64,000 bases of DNA from Anaerolineae bacterium (lineage in GTDB: Bacteria > Chloroflexota > Anaerolineae > Aggregatilineales > Phototrophicaceae), in contig JAIOHM010000200.1 in the NCBI GenBank assembly GCA_019912965.1, positions 1 through 64,000 of the forward strand, given 5' to 3'. Of the stretch, positions 1-8,991 are shown piece by piece. The position numbers and the translations under genes are program-made. Position 1 is the first letter of the stretch; every line of letters begins with the position of its first letter. Below the pieces are notes generated by a model. That model worked only from the letters and a program-made list of their open reading frames with translations, was not told where the DNA came from and ran no database searches.

Positions 1-689
1 CGTCTACCCCCCAGCCCGGTACGCTGACCATCAACGTCAGCAGTGCCAATCTCCGCAGCGGGCCGGGGACAAGTTATTCGACCGTCGGTTCAGCGACCAG
101 TGGGCAGCAGTTCGAGGTCATCGCTCAGAACGGCATCGCCAGCGACCGTTGGTACTTAATTGATCGTGGGAACGGCTCTTTTGCATGGGTAGCCGACCAA
201 TTAGTGACTCTCAGTCAATCGCCCAATCAAATTGCCGTCGCCGCCACCATCCCGCCCACTGCACAGAGTCAAGTGGTTCAAGAAGGCTCTGGTTCAAATG
301 TCTCATCATCCAGCAGCGTTCCCGGTGCAGTAAACGTTGGGGCAATTCCTTTTACGACATCCGGCGAATTGACTGAGACCGGGGATATGAGTACCTCAAA
401 CAGTGAAGACCTATTTATCATTACTGTCAGCAAAACGCAGGTAAGCCTGAGCTTAACCATCGTCCGTGACCCGTGGGAAACAGGTGATATTTGTAGCGGA
501 TTTGCCTCAATCTATAACATTGATTCCAATTGGCGTAGTGGATCAGCTCTAGGGATCATTTATTTAGGGGGGGCGGAGAACTCATCAACCATAAGCGTCA
601 CTCTTCCCGGTAGCGGTCAATATTTACTCTCAGTCAGCCTCGGCAGGGCTGGTACATGTGGTATTCCTTACACCGTAGGTGTGCAATAA
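1..689 (+). CDS. SH3b-domain protein, C-terminal part (5' end outside window)
   Basis: The reading frame is open from the window edge (first full codon at base 3) to TAA at 687-689, so the start is missing. The first ~65 visible residues form a bacterial SH3 (SH3b) domain with the typical SANLRSGPGTSYS segment and a WYLI...AWVA end. A Ser/Thr-rich linker follows, then a ~115-residue beta-rich C-terminal domain with two Cys, similar in layout to pre-peptidase C-terminal-like domains. The next gene starts 12 bases downstream and has the same SH3b-linker-C-domain order behind a TIR and a membrane helix. This gene is therefore probably a tandem paralogue whose TIR part lies upstream of the window; that is inference. 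SH3b domains in secreted proteins usually bind wall polymers or peptides. Confidence 0.8.
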   Translation, partial: STPQPGTLTINVSSANLRSGPGTSYSTVGSATSGQQFEVIAQNGIASDRWYLIDRGNGSFAWVADQLVTLSQSPNQIAVAATIPPTAQSQVVQEGSGSNVSSSSSVPGAVNVGAIPFTTSGELTETGDMSTSNSEDLFIITVSKTQVSLSLTIVRDPWETGDICSGFASIYNIDSNWRSGSALGIIYLGGAENSSTISVTLPGSGQYLLSVSLGRAGTCGIPYTVGVQ

Positions 690-701
690 ACTGCTAATAT
701 T

Positions 702-2009
702 ATGCCCCGAATCTTCATCTCCTACCGCCGTGCTGATAGCAAAGCCATTTCCGGTCGAATCCATGACCACCTTATGGATGCATTTGGACGTGAGAATGTC
801 TTCATGGATGTGGACGATATTCCGCCGGGAGTAGATTTCAGAACACATTTGCAAAATGAGATTGATAAAGCCGATATAGTTTTGATTATCATCGGTTCAA
901 AATGGGCTTCAATCCTCAGAAAACGCCGTAACAATCCCCAGGATTTTGTGCGGATCGAACTGGAAACCGCTTTAGAGAAGCAGAAAGTGACCATACCGGT
1001 TCTCGTTGAAGGCGGCATGATGCCAACCCAGCATGATGTGCCGGAACGGGTAAAAACGGTTTTTCCGTATCTCAACGCGGTCGCAGTAGGTGACAATCCA
1101 GATTTTCGCCATGACATGGACAGGTTGATCGAGAAATTAAAACAGCCTAATTTATTGCAATTGATACCGACTCCCCTCCCGCAGCCTGTACATCTGGAAA
1201 AAAAAGCTCGCCACTTCCCGATTACACCTACTGTGATTGTTCTCGTTTTGGTTGGAATCATTATTTCAGCGGCGTTGATCTCAAGATTAGGGGGAAATAG
1301 TGGTAATTCTCCCCCGACCACCGAATTGCCAAACCAGACACCAACAACTGACTTGCCAACGGAAACCTTTCAATCAAACGAGGCTGTTGTGACAGTGAAA
1401 GTACCGAGTGCCAATTTGCGGTCAGGGCCGGGTACAAGCTATTCAGTTATAGAGACTGCTGGTATGGGTCAACAATTTAATGTGATTGCTCAAAATGGAA
1501 ACGCGAATGATCGTTGGTATTTGGTGAATGGTGATAATGGGGCAAACGCTTGGGTTGCATCTCAAGTAGTGGATATAAATCCAGAGGAAGCCCTTGTTGA
1601 TGTCGCAGTAACTATACCTGCGTCATCCTCCGGTTCAGGACAAACCGCCCCTCAATCGGTTTCGGCAGACTTTCCCGTTACGTGTGGAGGTTCTGTGACC
1701 AAAACTTTCCCGGTTACATCTAAAGAGTGTTATTTTTCGACAAATTCTGAGCAGGCTAAAACTATTTCGCTTTACATGGATCCGTCGGCTGATAGCCAGT
1801 GTGGTCTTAGCATACGCGTTTTTCGCGAAGGCTCTCCCGATACAAATTATATTTATGAAGGTGTGTATAACACTTCAACTTGGAATAGTGGTGTTACCAT
1901 TCCTTCGGGCAATCATGTCATTGAGGTTGCCTATCTATGGGCCTCTTCAGATGTTTATGGTAGTAATACCTGCCCCGAAACTCGAAATTTCTCGGTTAGG
2001 ATCGAATAG
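702..2009 (+). CDS. TIR domain - TM helix - SH3b - C-terminal beta domain protein
   Basis: A 435-residue protein. Residues 1-150 form a TIR domain: RIFISYRR at the start, DVDDIPPG in the BB-loop region, and E86 in DFVRIE at the place of the catalytic Glu of NAD-cleaving TIRs. Residues 175-196 form one membrane helix. A Pro/Thr linker follows, then an SH3b domain at about 228-292 (SANLRSGPGTSY) and a Cys-containing beta-rich domain to the end. The expected topology is a cytoplasmic TIR and an outside SH3b, so it could link an envelope signal to an NADase or to TIR-TIR assembly; this is inference. It starts 12 bases after the preceding paralogous gene, probably in one operon. Because the paralogue is cut by the window edge, it is not known whether the two are equal in length. 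Confidence 0.88.
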   Translation: MPRIFISYRRADSKAISGRIHDHLMDAFGRENVFMDVDDIPPGVDFRTHLQNEIDKADIVLIIIGSKWASILRKRRNNPQDFVRIELETALEKQKVTIPVLVEGGMMPTQHDVPERVKTVFPYLNAVAVGDNPDFRHDMDRLIEKLKQPNLLQLIPTPLPQPVHLEKKARHFPITPTVIVLVLVGIIISAALISRLGGNSGNSPPTTELPNQTPTTDLPTETFQSNEAVVTVKVPSANLRSGPGTSYSVIETAGMGQQFNVIAQNGNANDRWYLVNGDNGANAWVASQVVDINPEEALVDVAVTIPASSSGSGQTAPQSVSADFPVTCGGSVTKTFPVTSKECYFSTNSEQAKTISLYMDPSADSQCGLSIRVFREGSPDTNYIYEGVYNTSTWNSGVTIPSGNHVIEVAYLWASSDVYGSNTCPETRNFSVRIE

Positions 2010-2292
2010 ACTAAAAACTGACAACCGATAACGGACAACTTGCTCAGTTTGTCTACCGTTTGTCTGCCTACCATCCGCCAACCCATCCCCAACCCAGCGC
2101 CGCTAATCTTCGCGTCCAAAGTTAGCGCCAACACGCTCCAAAACGTACCAAATGGTTTACCAAAGAGTCACCCTATTGTGTCCATAATCGAATAAACTGT
2201 GTTTATGACACCTTTTATTTTCTTCTGTGTGAAACCTCCGTGCCCTCTGCGACTCTGTGGTGAATCTCTTATTTCGCTTCTTTACTTGGCGG

Positions 2293-2428
2293 CGCAAATG
2301 TCATTGTCAGCGCCAACGTCCCGCACAGCCGCTGTCAATGACAATACCGCCAACGCGGCGGCAGGCTCCCGCAGGGCCGCTGCACACTACGGCGCTCCCC
2401 GTCTCAACCGCTGACAATGACATTTGCG
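2293..2428. repeat. 136-bp element with perfect 20-bp inverted ends
   Basis: The left end CGCAAATGTCATTGTCAGCG (2293-2312) is the exact reverse complement of 2409-2428. The interior is GC-rich with smaller palindromes and has no credible gene. This is the organisation of a MITE or a large palindromic repeat. The second copy near 63650-63775 keeps the interior order but its ends have decayed. I see no clear target-site duplication. Confidence 0.7.
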
Positions 2429-2495
2429 ACATGCCTCCCTCCCGCATTCCCGCCGACAATCCCTACGGCAATTTTGCACATTTTGCATTTTTATG

Positions 2496-2611
2496 TCTTT
2501 ACTCAGTCCTCATGACTCAGTATTTTCCACTTCTTTTACTCAGTACTTTGTACTCAGCACTCAGTACTGTTTTTACTCGTTACTCATTACTCGTTACTAA
2601 AAACAAAAACC
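2496..2611. repeat. Period-7 tandem repeats (ACTCAGT / ACTCGTT type)
   Basis: The tract contains strings such as GTACTCAGCACTCAGTACTG and TTACTCGTTACTCATTACTC, in register every seven bases with variable positions 5-7. Related tracts are found at about 61531-61552, 61730-61775, 62793-62825, 63598-63640 and 63889-64000. The pattern resembles the short tandemly repeated repetitive (STRR) heptamers known from filamentous cyanobacteria. Confidence 0.75.
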
Positions 2612-2666
2612 CCTCTCATTATCGAGAAGGGTTCTTATCCTAAAAGCTAACGGCTAACGGCTGTTC

Positions 2667-4520
2667 TTAATCCCCAATCGGCTGCGGTTGCAGCACACCG
2701 TTGCTGCTGTGTCCGTTGCTGTGATATGGATCATACTGCGCTTCCAGTTCGTCGCGGAACTGCTTGGTATACAGGCTGTAGTAATGCCCCTTCTGCCGCA
2801 TCAATTCCGCGTGGCTGCCCATCTCGCTGATGCCGCCCTGCTCAATCACGAGGATGCGGTCGGCCTTGCGGATGGTACTCAGGCGGTGCGCGATGATAAA
2901 ACTGGTGCTGTTCTTCATCAGCGTTTCCATCCCGCGTTGGATCAGCGCCTCGGTCAGCGTATCCACTGAACTCGTCGCTTCGTCCATGATGAAGATTTCC
3001 GGCTTCGCCAAAATCGCCCGCGCCAGACTGATGAGCTGCTTCTGCCCAACCGAGAGCAGTACGCCCCCTTCACCCACCTGTTCTTCGTAACCTTTGCCCA
3101 GTGTGGTGATAAAGTCATGTGCGCCCGCCAGTTTCGCGGCTTCCACAATTTCATCGTCCGTCGCGTCCAACCGCCCATAACGGATGTTCTCGCGGATGTT
3201 CCCGCTGAACAGATGCGGCGTCTGTAACACCACACCGATGCGCGACTGAATCGCTTCCAACGTGTACTTCGTGTAATCCATCCCGCCGATACGGATGACG
3301 CCTTCCTTCGGCTCATAGAACCGGCAGATCAGGTTCACCGTCGTGCTTTTACCACCACCCGTCGGCCCGACCAGCGCGATGGTTTCGCCCCGTTTGACCT
3401 TCAGATTGAAGTTCGTCAGTACAGGTTTATCGTCCGTGTAGTTGAATGTCACATTATCGAACTCGATGTCCCCGCTGATCGTGCCGGGATCAATCGCGCC
3501 CGGTTTATTCACGACCTCTGCTTTTGCATCCAGCAGGGTGAAGAACCGTTCAGCCGATGCAATCGTCTGCTGCATATCGGCATACACACGCGCCAAATCC
3601 TGCACGGGCCACATCATGAATGTGATGTACGCGATGAACGCCTGAATACCGCCGATGGTCATGCCGCCCGTTTCAATGTTCACGCCCCCGTACCAGATGA
3701 TCGCGCCCACAGCTATCGCGCTGATAATCTGCACCGCAGGCAGGAACAGCGCCGAAAGCCATGCCGCCCGGAACGAACGGCGGTACATATCGGTCGTCAG
3801 GTCGTTGAACTCGCGCAGATTTTCCGACTCGCGTGTCAGCGCCTTCACCACGCGCACACCGGTGATATTCTCGTTATACGTGCCCGTGATCTTCGAGTTC
3901 AGCTTACGGACTTCGCGGTATTCAGCCAGAATTTTTGACTTGAACCACAGTGCCACCCGCAGCAGAACGGGCATCAATACCAGCACCACACCCGTCAGCG
4001 GGAGGTTGATCGTACTCATGAAAATCAGCGCCATGACGATGTTCATTACTGCCCATGTCACGTCCAGCATACCCCACGTCACCAGATCAGCCATGCGTTC
4101 CGTATCGGAGGTTACACGCGACATAATCCAGCCGACCGGAGTGCGGTCAAAGTACGAGAACGACAGATTTTGCAGGTGATCGAACACCCGCTTACGCAGA
4201 TCGTACCGCACTCGCTGACCGAGGATGCCCGCCAGATAGATGAACACGAACACCGCAGCCGCGAACACGAACACAATTCCACCGTACAGGGTGAGCAGGC
4301 TTACGAGCGCCTCATGGTTCTTCGGCACAATCGCCTCGTCCACAATTCGCTTACCCAGATAGGTGATGTAGGCTTCCATCGTCGAGACGGAAGCCACCGC
4401 CAGCAGGAAGCCTACTACCCATTTCCAGTGCGGCTTGACCGCGCCCAGGATTCGTACCAGCGTGCTGGTGTTTACCTGACTGGAATAATCTTCTTCTTCA
4501 AACCGAATGTCAGAGGACAC
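2667..4520 (-). CDS. ABC exporter half-transporter, subunit with consensus Walker B
   Basis: A 617-residue ABC exporter half: six membrane helices (residues ~30-320), then a nucleotide-binding domain with Walker A GPTGGGKST, signature LLSVGQ (Val in place of the first Gly of LSGGQ), Walker B IFIMDEATSSVD with the catalytic Glu, and an H-loop IIAHR. The preferred start is GTG at 4520, which has AAGGAG seven bases upstream and overlaps the end of the upstream exporter gene by 11 bases; an ATG at 4568 is possible but lacks a site. With that upstream gene it forms a heterodimeric exporter of the BmrCD/LmrCD/TM287-288 kind, probably expelling lipids or drugs. The stop codon is followed at once by GCCGTTA heptamer repeats. 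Confidence 0.93.
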   Translation of the reverse strand: MSSDIRFEEEDYSSQVNTSTLVRILGAVKPHWKWVVGFLLAVASVSTMEAYITYLGKRIVDEAIVPKNHEALVSLLTLYGGIVFVFAAAVFVFIYLAGILGQRVRYDLRKRVFDHLQNLSFSYFDRTPVGWIMSRVTSDTERMADLVTWGMLDVTWAVMNIVMALIFMSTINLPLTGVVLVLMPVLLRVALWFKSKILAEYREVRKLNSKITGTYNENITGVRVVKALTRESENLREFNDLTTDMYRRSFRAAWLSALFLPAVQIISAIAVGAIIWYGGVNIETGGMTIGGIQAFIAYITFMMWPVQDLARVYADMQQTIASAERFFTLLDAKAEVVNKPGAIDPGTISGDIEFDNVTFNYTDDKPVLTNFNLKVKRGETIALVGPTGGGKSTTVNLICRFYEPKEGVIRIGGMDYTKYTLEAIQSRIGVVLQTPHLFSGNIRENIRYGRLDATDDEIVEAAKLAGAHDFITTLGKGYEEQVGEGGVLLSVGQKQLISLARAILAKPEIFIMDEATSSVDTLTEALIQRGMETLMKNSTSFIIAHRLSTIRKADRILVIEQGGISEMGSHAELMRQKGHYYSLYTKQFRDELEAQYDPYHSNGHSSNGVLQPQPIGD

Positions 4521-6327
4521 TGGCGATCTCCTTCTCAACTTCTTCTTCAATACGTGACTGAAGATCATAGATGCGGCGGTAAATGCCGCCTTCGTGTGCC
4601 AGCAGTTCGCGGTGTGTCCCGCGCTGCACGATCTCGCCCTTATCGAACACCAGTATCAGATCAGCGTGCATCACCGTCTGAATGCGATGCGCGATGATAA
4701 ACGTCGTGCGCCCCTTCATGAGCCGCAGCAGTGCTTGCCGGATCATATCTTCCGTTTCGCTGTCCACCGAAGAAGTCGCATCGTCCAAAATCAGGATATG
4801 CGGATTCTTCAGGAACGTCCGTGCCAATGCCACCCGCTGCTTCTGACCACCTGAGAGCGTCACGCCGCGTTCACCCACCAGCGTGTTATAACCTTCCGGG
4901 AACGTCAGGATGAAGTCGTGAGCAGCAGCAGCACGTGCGGCGGCATAAACTTCATCGTCGCTCACCTCACGTCCCACACCGTAAGCGATATTCTCGCGGA
5001 TGCTGCGGGAGAACAGGAACGGTTCCTGCTCCACAATGCCGATCTGCTTCCGCAGATAGTGACGCGGATAATCCCGCAGCTCAATCCCATCAATGGTGAT
5101 CTTGCCGTAAGTGTAGTCATAGAAGCGCGGCAGCAGGCTGACCATCGAAGTTTTGCCCGAACCTGTCGAACCCAGCAGCGCCACACTTTGCCCCGCCTTA
5201 ACCGCGAAGCTGATGTCCTTCAGCACTGGATTGTCTTTTTCATATTCGAACGACACATCCTCGAAGGCCACATCGCCGCGCAAATCACGGTTCGTCGGTG
5301 CGCTGCCTGTCGTCAGAGCTTCCTGCTCCTGACGGATAACATCCATCACCCGGTTGTACGAAACCATACCGGTAGACATCTGCACAATCAACCGACCCAG
5401 ATTACGCATCGGGTTGATGATCCAGCCCAGCAGACTCACATACGCCAGATACGTTCCCAGCGTCAGTTCGCCGTTCATCACCATCGTCGCGGCGAGGAAG
5501 TACCCGCCGATGATCTGGAAAAAGCAGATGATATCCGTGAACGGCCAGAACAGCGCGTGCATCAGCATAAAATTGCGTCCGCGATTGTACTGTTCCCAGT
5601 TATCCTTCTCGAACTTGTTGCGCTCATAATCCTGCCGCGCGAAGGCCTTCACCACCCGCACACCGCTCAGGTTTTCTTGCAGGGTAGTGGAAAGTTTCGC
5701 TTCCTGTTCTTGCAGCAGTTCATAACGGTCGGAGACGCGCTTGAAGAAAAACAGCGAAATCACCACAATGACTGGAACAACGACCACCGAAATCAGCGCC
5801 AGCGGAGCGTGCAGTGCCAGCAGGGCGCCCAGATTGATGCTGAACAGGATGATGATGCGCCCGATGCCGATGGCCTGTTCGCTGAAGAACCGCCGGATAG
5901 CATCCACATCCGAAGTCGAACGCGAAATCAATTCGCCCGTTTGCATCTTATCGTGATACGTAAACGACAGCCGTTGAATGTGGTCGAACATCGTATTCCG
6001 CAAGCGCAGCGCCAAACTCTCAGAAGTTTTCGAAGCCGCGCGCCCACTTAAATAGCTGAAGACACCCTGACCAGCCGCCAGCACCACAAACGCCAGCGCG
6101 ATTAACGGAATCGATGGATGCATTTCCCGGTTGGGAAGTGCCTCGTCTACGAAGTACCGCACCACCAGAAACGAAGCGGTGTTCGCCGCTGCCGAAACGC
6201 CCAGCGCGACCACCGCCCATGCATACAGCCCGCGGAATCCGGTCATCATGCGCCAGAATCCCACCAGCCGCCGCTTGGTGATGCTGTCTCTTAAATCATA
6301 TTTGTAAATTTGTGCAGGTGGCGTCAA
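4510..6327 (-). CDS. ABC exporter half-transporter, subunit with degenerate Walker B
   Basis: A 605-residue ABC exporter half: six membrane helices, Walker A GSTGSGKTS, perfect signature LSGGQKQR, Walker B ILILDDATSSVD and H-loop IIAHR. The residue after the Walker B Asp is Asp, not the catalytic Glu. Paired with the LSVGQ signature of the downstream partner, this gives one degenerate and one active ATP site, the known pattern of heterodimeric exporters. I prefer the TTG start at 6327, which has GGAGG six bases upstream; an earlier TTG at 6348 has no such site. The two exporter genes overlap and should be co-translated. Confidence 0.93.
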   Translation of the reverse strand: MTPPAQIYKYDLRDSITKRRLVGFWRMMTGFRGLYAWAVVALGVSAAANTASFLVVRYFVDEALPNREMHPSIPLIALAFVVLAAGQGVFSYLSGRAASKTSESLALRLRNTMFDHIQRLSFTYHDKMQTGELISRSTSDVDAIRRFFSEQAIGIGRIIILFSINLGALLALHAPLALISVVVVPVIVVISLFFFKRVSDRYELLQEQEAKLSTTLQENLSGVRVVKAFARQDYERNKFEKDNWEQYNRGRNFMLMHALFWPFTDIICFFQIIGGYFLAATMVMNGELTLGTYLAYVSLLGWIINPMRNLGRLIVQMSTGMVSYNRVMDVIRQEQEALTTGSAPTNRDLRGDVAFEDVSFEYEKDNPVLKDISFAVKAGQSVALLGSTGSGKTSMVSLLPRFYDYTYGKITIDGIELRDYPRHYLRKQIGIVEQEPFLFSRSIRENIAYGVGREVSDDEVYAAARAAAAHDFILTFPEGYNTLVGERGVTLSGGQKQRVALARTFLKNPHILILDDATSSVDSETEDMIRQALLRLMKGRTTFIIAHRIQTVMHADLILVFDKGEIVQRGTHRELLAHEGGIYRRIYDLQSRIEEEVEKEIASVL

Positions 6328-6753
6328 AACAGCCCTCCAGACAGACAATGATACGCCCTCGACGAATACGTCCAGGGCCAGTAATGGACTTGGAAAATGG
6401 GACTCGACGTGGGTTAGCGGTATAGAAGAACAGGTGCGTTAATCATCAAGTCAGCCTTTCGGTCTACTAAATGGGCGTCACCGGATGAACAAGTCAAAAA
6501 GCTATCAACGGTTCACAACAGATCATATCAGGTCATTCGTTACATGGCAAGCACGAATTTCGCAAACGTTTGTTTCAAAAACCGTGCTACCCAGTTGACC
6601 GCATATATTAAGGATAACACGAATTATATAACACTCCATCGGTCAAATGGACAGTCTTGGACTGGTCGATCAAACACCAACGGATGACATTTGTCATTTG
6701 CCTTATATTCCCCAAAGAGCGAAAATTTCCTCACATTCACGAAAGAGATCATC
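6328..6753. other. Divergent intergenic region with a 14-bp palindrome
   Basis: About 425 bases lie between the divergent exporter and nucleotidyltransferase genes. I see no gene. The AT-rich stretch at 6596-6640 (TTGACC followed by TATATT and TATATAAC) could hold a promoter, but the spacings are not ideal. A perfect palindrome ATGACATTTGTCAT lies at 6684-6697, 56 bases before the start at 6754. Confidence 0.5.
6684..6697. promoter_or_regulatory. Operator-like palindrome ATGACA-tt-TGTCAT
   Basis: A perfect 6+2+6 inverted repeat in the leader of the nucleotidyltransferase gene. It is a plausible binding site for a dimeric regulator, but no regulator can be named from this window. Confidence 0.35.
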
Positions 6754-7551
6754 ATGCCCATAGACTTATTGCCCCACCATCGCCAAACCATCGACCACAT
6801 AACCAATCACTTCCGCGCCGACCCTCGTTACCGCGCCCTGCTGATCGGCGGCTCAATCGTCAAAGGGCTTGCCCGTCCGGACTCGGATGTGGATGTGATG
6901 CTCATAACCACTGATGAGGAATATACTCGCCTGTCACAGGAGCGTGACTTCACCTTCTACAGGCCAGAACTCTCGACTTACGAAGGCGGTTATGTTGATG
7001 GCAAGTTTTTGAATCATCAGTTTCTGCTGGATGCCGCCCAACGTGGCAGCGAACCCACCCGCTGGTCGTTCAAAAATGCCATCGTCGCCTATTCCGATAT
7101 TCCTGACCTTGAAGACACCCTACAGCAAATCGCGCAGTACCAACTGCATGAGCAGGAAGCCAAAATCCGTTCCTTTTATGGACAGCTTTTTATCATGCAC
7201 TGGTTCGTCCGCGAGGCCGAAAAGCGCCACAACACCTATCTGTTGACGCGCGTCACAGCTGATCTGGTGCTGTTTGGGTCGCGCCTGATTCTGGCGCACA
7301 ATCGCATGTTATTTCCGTTCCACAAATGGATGATGACCGAAGTCGAACGTGCACCGGAGAAGCCGGAAGGGTTCATCGAATTGGCAAATACACTGCTCCA
7401 AAACCCGACCAGCGAAACCGCCAAAACCTTCTTTGAAACCATCACCAACTTCCGCGATTGGGGCGTGAGCATTCGGGAGGCCGTCAACCACTTTACCGAA
7501 GACAGCGAACGCTACTGGCTGCATGGTCGCCCCGCCCTGTCCGACTGGTAA
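6754..7551 (+). CDS. Nucleotidyltransferase (Pol beta superfamily, NTP_transf_2)
   Basis: A 265-residue protein with the minimal nucleotidyltransferase signature near residues 25-45: GGSIVKGL followed by DSDVDVML, which supplies two of the metal-binding acidic residues. Its all-helical C-terminal half resembles the C-terminal regions of aminoglycoside and other small-molecule nucleotidyltransferases. I chose the ATG at 6754 because it sits just before the conserved domain and has GAAAGAG upstream; the frame is open from 6691. It is monocistronic between a divergent exporter and an MFS gene. The substrate is unknown. A resistance-type adenylyltransferase is possible, but this is not shown. Confidence 0.8.
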   Translation: MPIDLLPHHRQTIDHITNHFRADPRYRALLIGGSIVKGLARPDSDVDVMLITTDEEYTRLSQERDFTFYRPELSTYEGGYVDGKFLNHQFLLDAAQRGSEPTRWSFKNAIVAYSDIPDLEDTLQQIAQYQLHEQEAKIRSFYGQLFIMHWFVREAEKRHNTYLLTRVTADLVLFGSRLILAHNRMLFPFHKWMMTEVERAPEKPEGFIELANTLLQNPTSETAKTFFETITNFRDWGVSIREAVNHFTEDSERYWLHGRPALSDW

Positions 7552-7645
7552 TGCTCGAAGATAGCAATCCATCTGATTTCGTTAATTAGCCAAAGCCTCA
7601 TTAAGCATTCATCTGCATTAAGTCCAATTTTGGGTCATGCTGGGT

Positions 7646-7674
7646 TGTTTGGACTTACGCGGTCTCTATACAAT
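7646..7674 (+). promoter_or_regulatory. Possible promoter of the MFS gene
   Basis: TTGTTT and TACAAT separated by 18 bases, ending about 60 bases before the ATG at 7734. A hairpin with AAGTCCAA/TTTGGACTT arms (about 7619-7658) overlaps the -35 region and may end the upstream transcript. Confidence 0.35.
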
Positions 7675-7733
7675 TCAGATATGAAACCCACGCGCAGCAC
7701 CTCGCGCTTGATCTATCGAAAGTAAATTTCTAA

Positions 7734-8975
7734 ATGGCAACGCTTGCAACACCCCGATCCGGCTTACAAGCTGGAACGCTTTCCGCGTTACGCTATCCCA
7801 ATTTCCGGCTCTACTTCATCGGCCAGCTGATTTCGCTCTCCGGGTCATGGATGCAAATCGTGGCGCAGGGATGGCTGGTTTTCAATCTCACGAAGTCGGA
7901 ATTGTGGTTGGGGATTGTGGCCTGCGCGGCGGGTGTACCTGCTCTGCTATTATCACCCTTCGCGGGCGTAGTGGTTGACCGTTTTCCGCGCCGAAAAATT
8001 CTGTTGATTTCACAAACCGTCCAGATGTTTCTGGCGCTGATTCTGGCGGCGCTCACCTTTGCTGAGGTGGTGCAGGTGTGGCATATCGTGGGGCTGGCAT
8101 TCATGTTGGGAATCACCAACGCCATTGACGCCCCTTCACGTCAGACCATCATTGTTGATCTGGTCGGGCGTGATGATCTGACCAGCGGCATCGCACTAAA
8201 TTCAATTATGTTCAATGCATCACGGGTGTTTGGCCCGGCTGCCGCAGGTATCGCGCTGGCGCAGGTTGGCCCAGCCTGGTGTTTTTTCCTGAATGGATTG
8301 AGCTTTCTGGCCGTGATCTTCATGCTGCTGATTATGCATGTGGAAAGCCAAAGCCGTTCGACAGGTGATTTGAACCCGATTCAACGTCTGAAAGAAGGGG
8401 TCAGTTTTTCGCGCAAACATCCGACAATTGCGCCGCTGCTGCTGTTGGCGATGGTTGCCAGCGTATTTACCGCTAATATTTCGCAGTTGATGCCCGCATT
8501 CGCCGACGAAGTGCTGCACTCGCCTAAAGAAGCCTATGCCACCCTGAGTACCGCTGTTGGAATCGGCGCGGTGATCGCAGGGATATTGATGGCTTATCTG
8601 GGTCGGGCATTTGGGCGCGGGCGGGTCGTTTTTGGGATGGCTGTTTTTGTCACCTTCGTTATGGTGTTGTTCACACGCAATACAGCTATTCCGACCGCAA
8701 CTTTCCTGATGGCTTTGTTCGGCTTCGGCATCATTCTGGAATTCGTGACGGTAAATACACTCATTCAGAGCGAAGTGCCGGACGAGTTTCGGGGGCGGGT
8801 GATGAGCCTGTATACCCTGACGTGGTTCGGTTTAGCACCCTTCGGAGCATTGGCGCTGGGTTTGACGGCGGAACAGATTGGCACACCAGATGCCATGCTT
8901 CTGTATGCATTGATCGGCGGCGTGTTGAGTGTGATTATTCTGCTGCGGTCAGGGCGCGCGCGTCGGCTGCAATAG
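7734..8975 (+). CDS. MFS transporter (MFS_3, EntS-like exporter)
   Basis: A 413-residue integral membrane protein with about twelve helices. The start FRLYFIGQLISLSGSWMQIVAQGWLVF region (residues 25-52) and the loop between helices 2 and 3 with DRFPRRK are typical of the enterobactin-exporter-like (EntS/MFS_3) branch of the major facilitator superfamily. Such proteins export siderophores, drugs or other small molecules by proton antiport; the substrate here is not known. It converges on a TetR-family gene that lies 43 bases away, and a TetR repressor next to an exporter is a common pairing. Here, however, the TetR gene forms its own operon with a DUF4260 gene, so control of this exporter is only a possibility. 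Confidence 0.9.
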   Translation: MATLATPRSGLQAGTLSALRYPNFRLYFIGQLISLSGSWMQIVAQGWLVFNLTKSELWLGIVACAAGVPALLLSPFAGVVVDRFPRRKILLISQTVQMFLALILAALTFAEVVQVWHIVGLAFMLGITNAIDAPSRQTIIVDLVGRDDLTSGIALNSIMFNASRVFGPAAAGIALAQVGPAWCFFLNGLSFLAVIFMLLIMHVESQSRSTGDLNPIQRLKEGVSFSRKHPTIAPLLLLAMVASVFTANISQLMPAFADEVLHSPKEAYATLSTAVGIGAVIAGILMAYLGRAFGRGRVVFGMAVFVTFVMVLFTRNTAIPTATFLMALFGFGIILEFVTVNTLIQSEVPDEFRGRVMSLYTLTWFGLAPFGALALGLTAEQIGTPDAMLLYALIGGVLSVIILLRSGRARRLQ

Positions 8976-8991
8976 AATAACCTCACACCTG

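Larger units (their letters stand above)
2071..2611. repeat. Long imperfect direct repeat, copy 1
   Basis: Three blocks occur here and, in the same order and orientation, at 63130-64000. Block A has the shared core ACCAAATGGTTTACCAAAGA (about 2150). Block B starts with GTCAGCGCCAACGTCCCG (about 2306) and runs to CCTACGGCAATT (about 2470). Block C is an ACTCAGT/ACTCGTT heptamer tract ending TACTAAAAACAAAA. The spacing between A and B differs (about 130 versus 400 bases), so the copies have diverged by insertions or losses. Confidence 0.75.
2010..2666. other. Repeat-rich intergenic region without genes
   Basis: I see no convincing gene here. From left to right it holds: a period-7 tract just after the preceding stop (about 2011-2042), a segment at 2071-2170 that recurs at 63130-63245, a 136-bp inverted-repeat element (2293-2428), a segment similar to 63780-63830, and a run of ACTCRKT-like heptamers (about 2496-2611) ending in TACTAAAAACAAAA, the same string that ends the window. 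A small hairpin CCCTCTCATTATCGAGAAGGG (split CCCTTCTC arms) follows at about 2612-2633. GCTAACG heptamers then reach the stop codon of the ABC exporter gene on the minus strand. Confidence 0.8.

Noticed and set aside
722..1321. 199-codon open frame on the minus strand
   Set aside because: Antisense to the TIR-SH3b gene, with no family pattern.
2199..2643. Two open frames of 71 and 128 codons
   Set aside because: They run through the inverted-repeat element and the heptamer tract; their residues reflect the repeats only.
4918..6051. Long open frame (377 codons) on the plus strand
   Set aside because: It is antisense to the exporter gene 4510-6327, is rich in His, Gln and Arg, and shows no domain. 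It is a shadow of the codon bias of the real gene.
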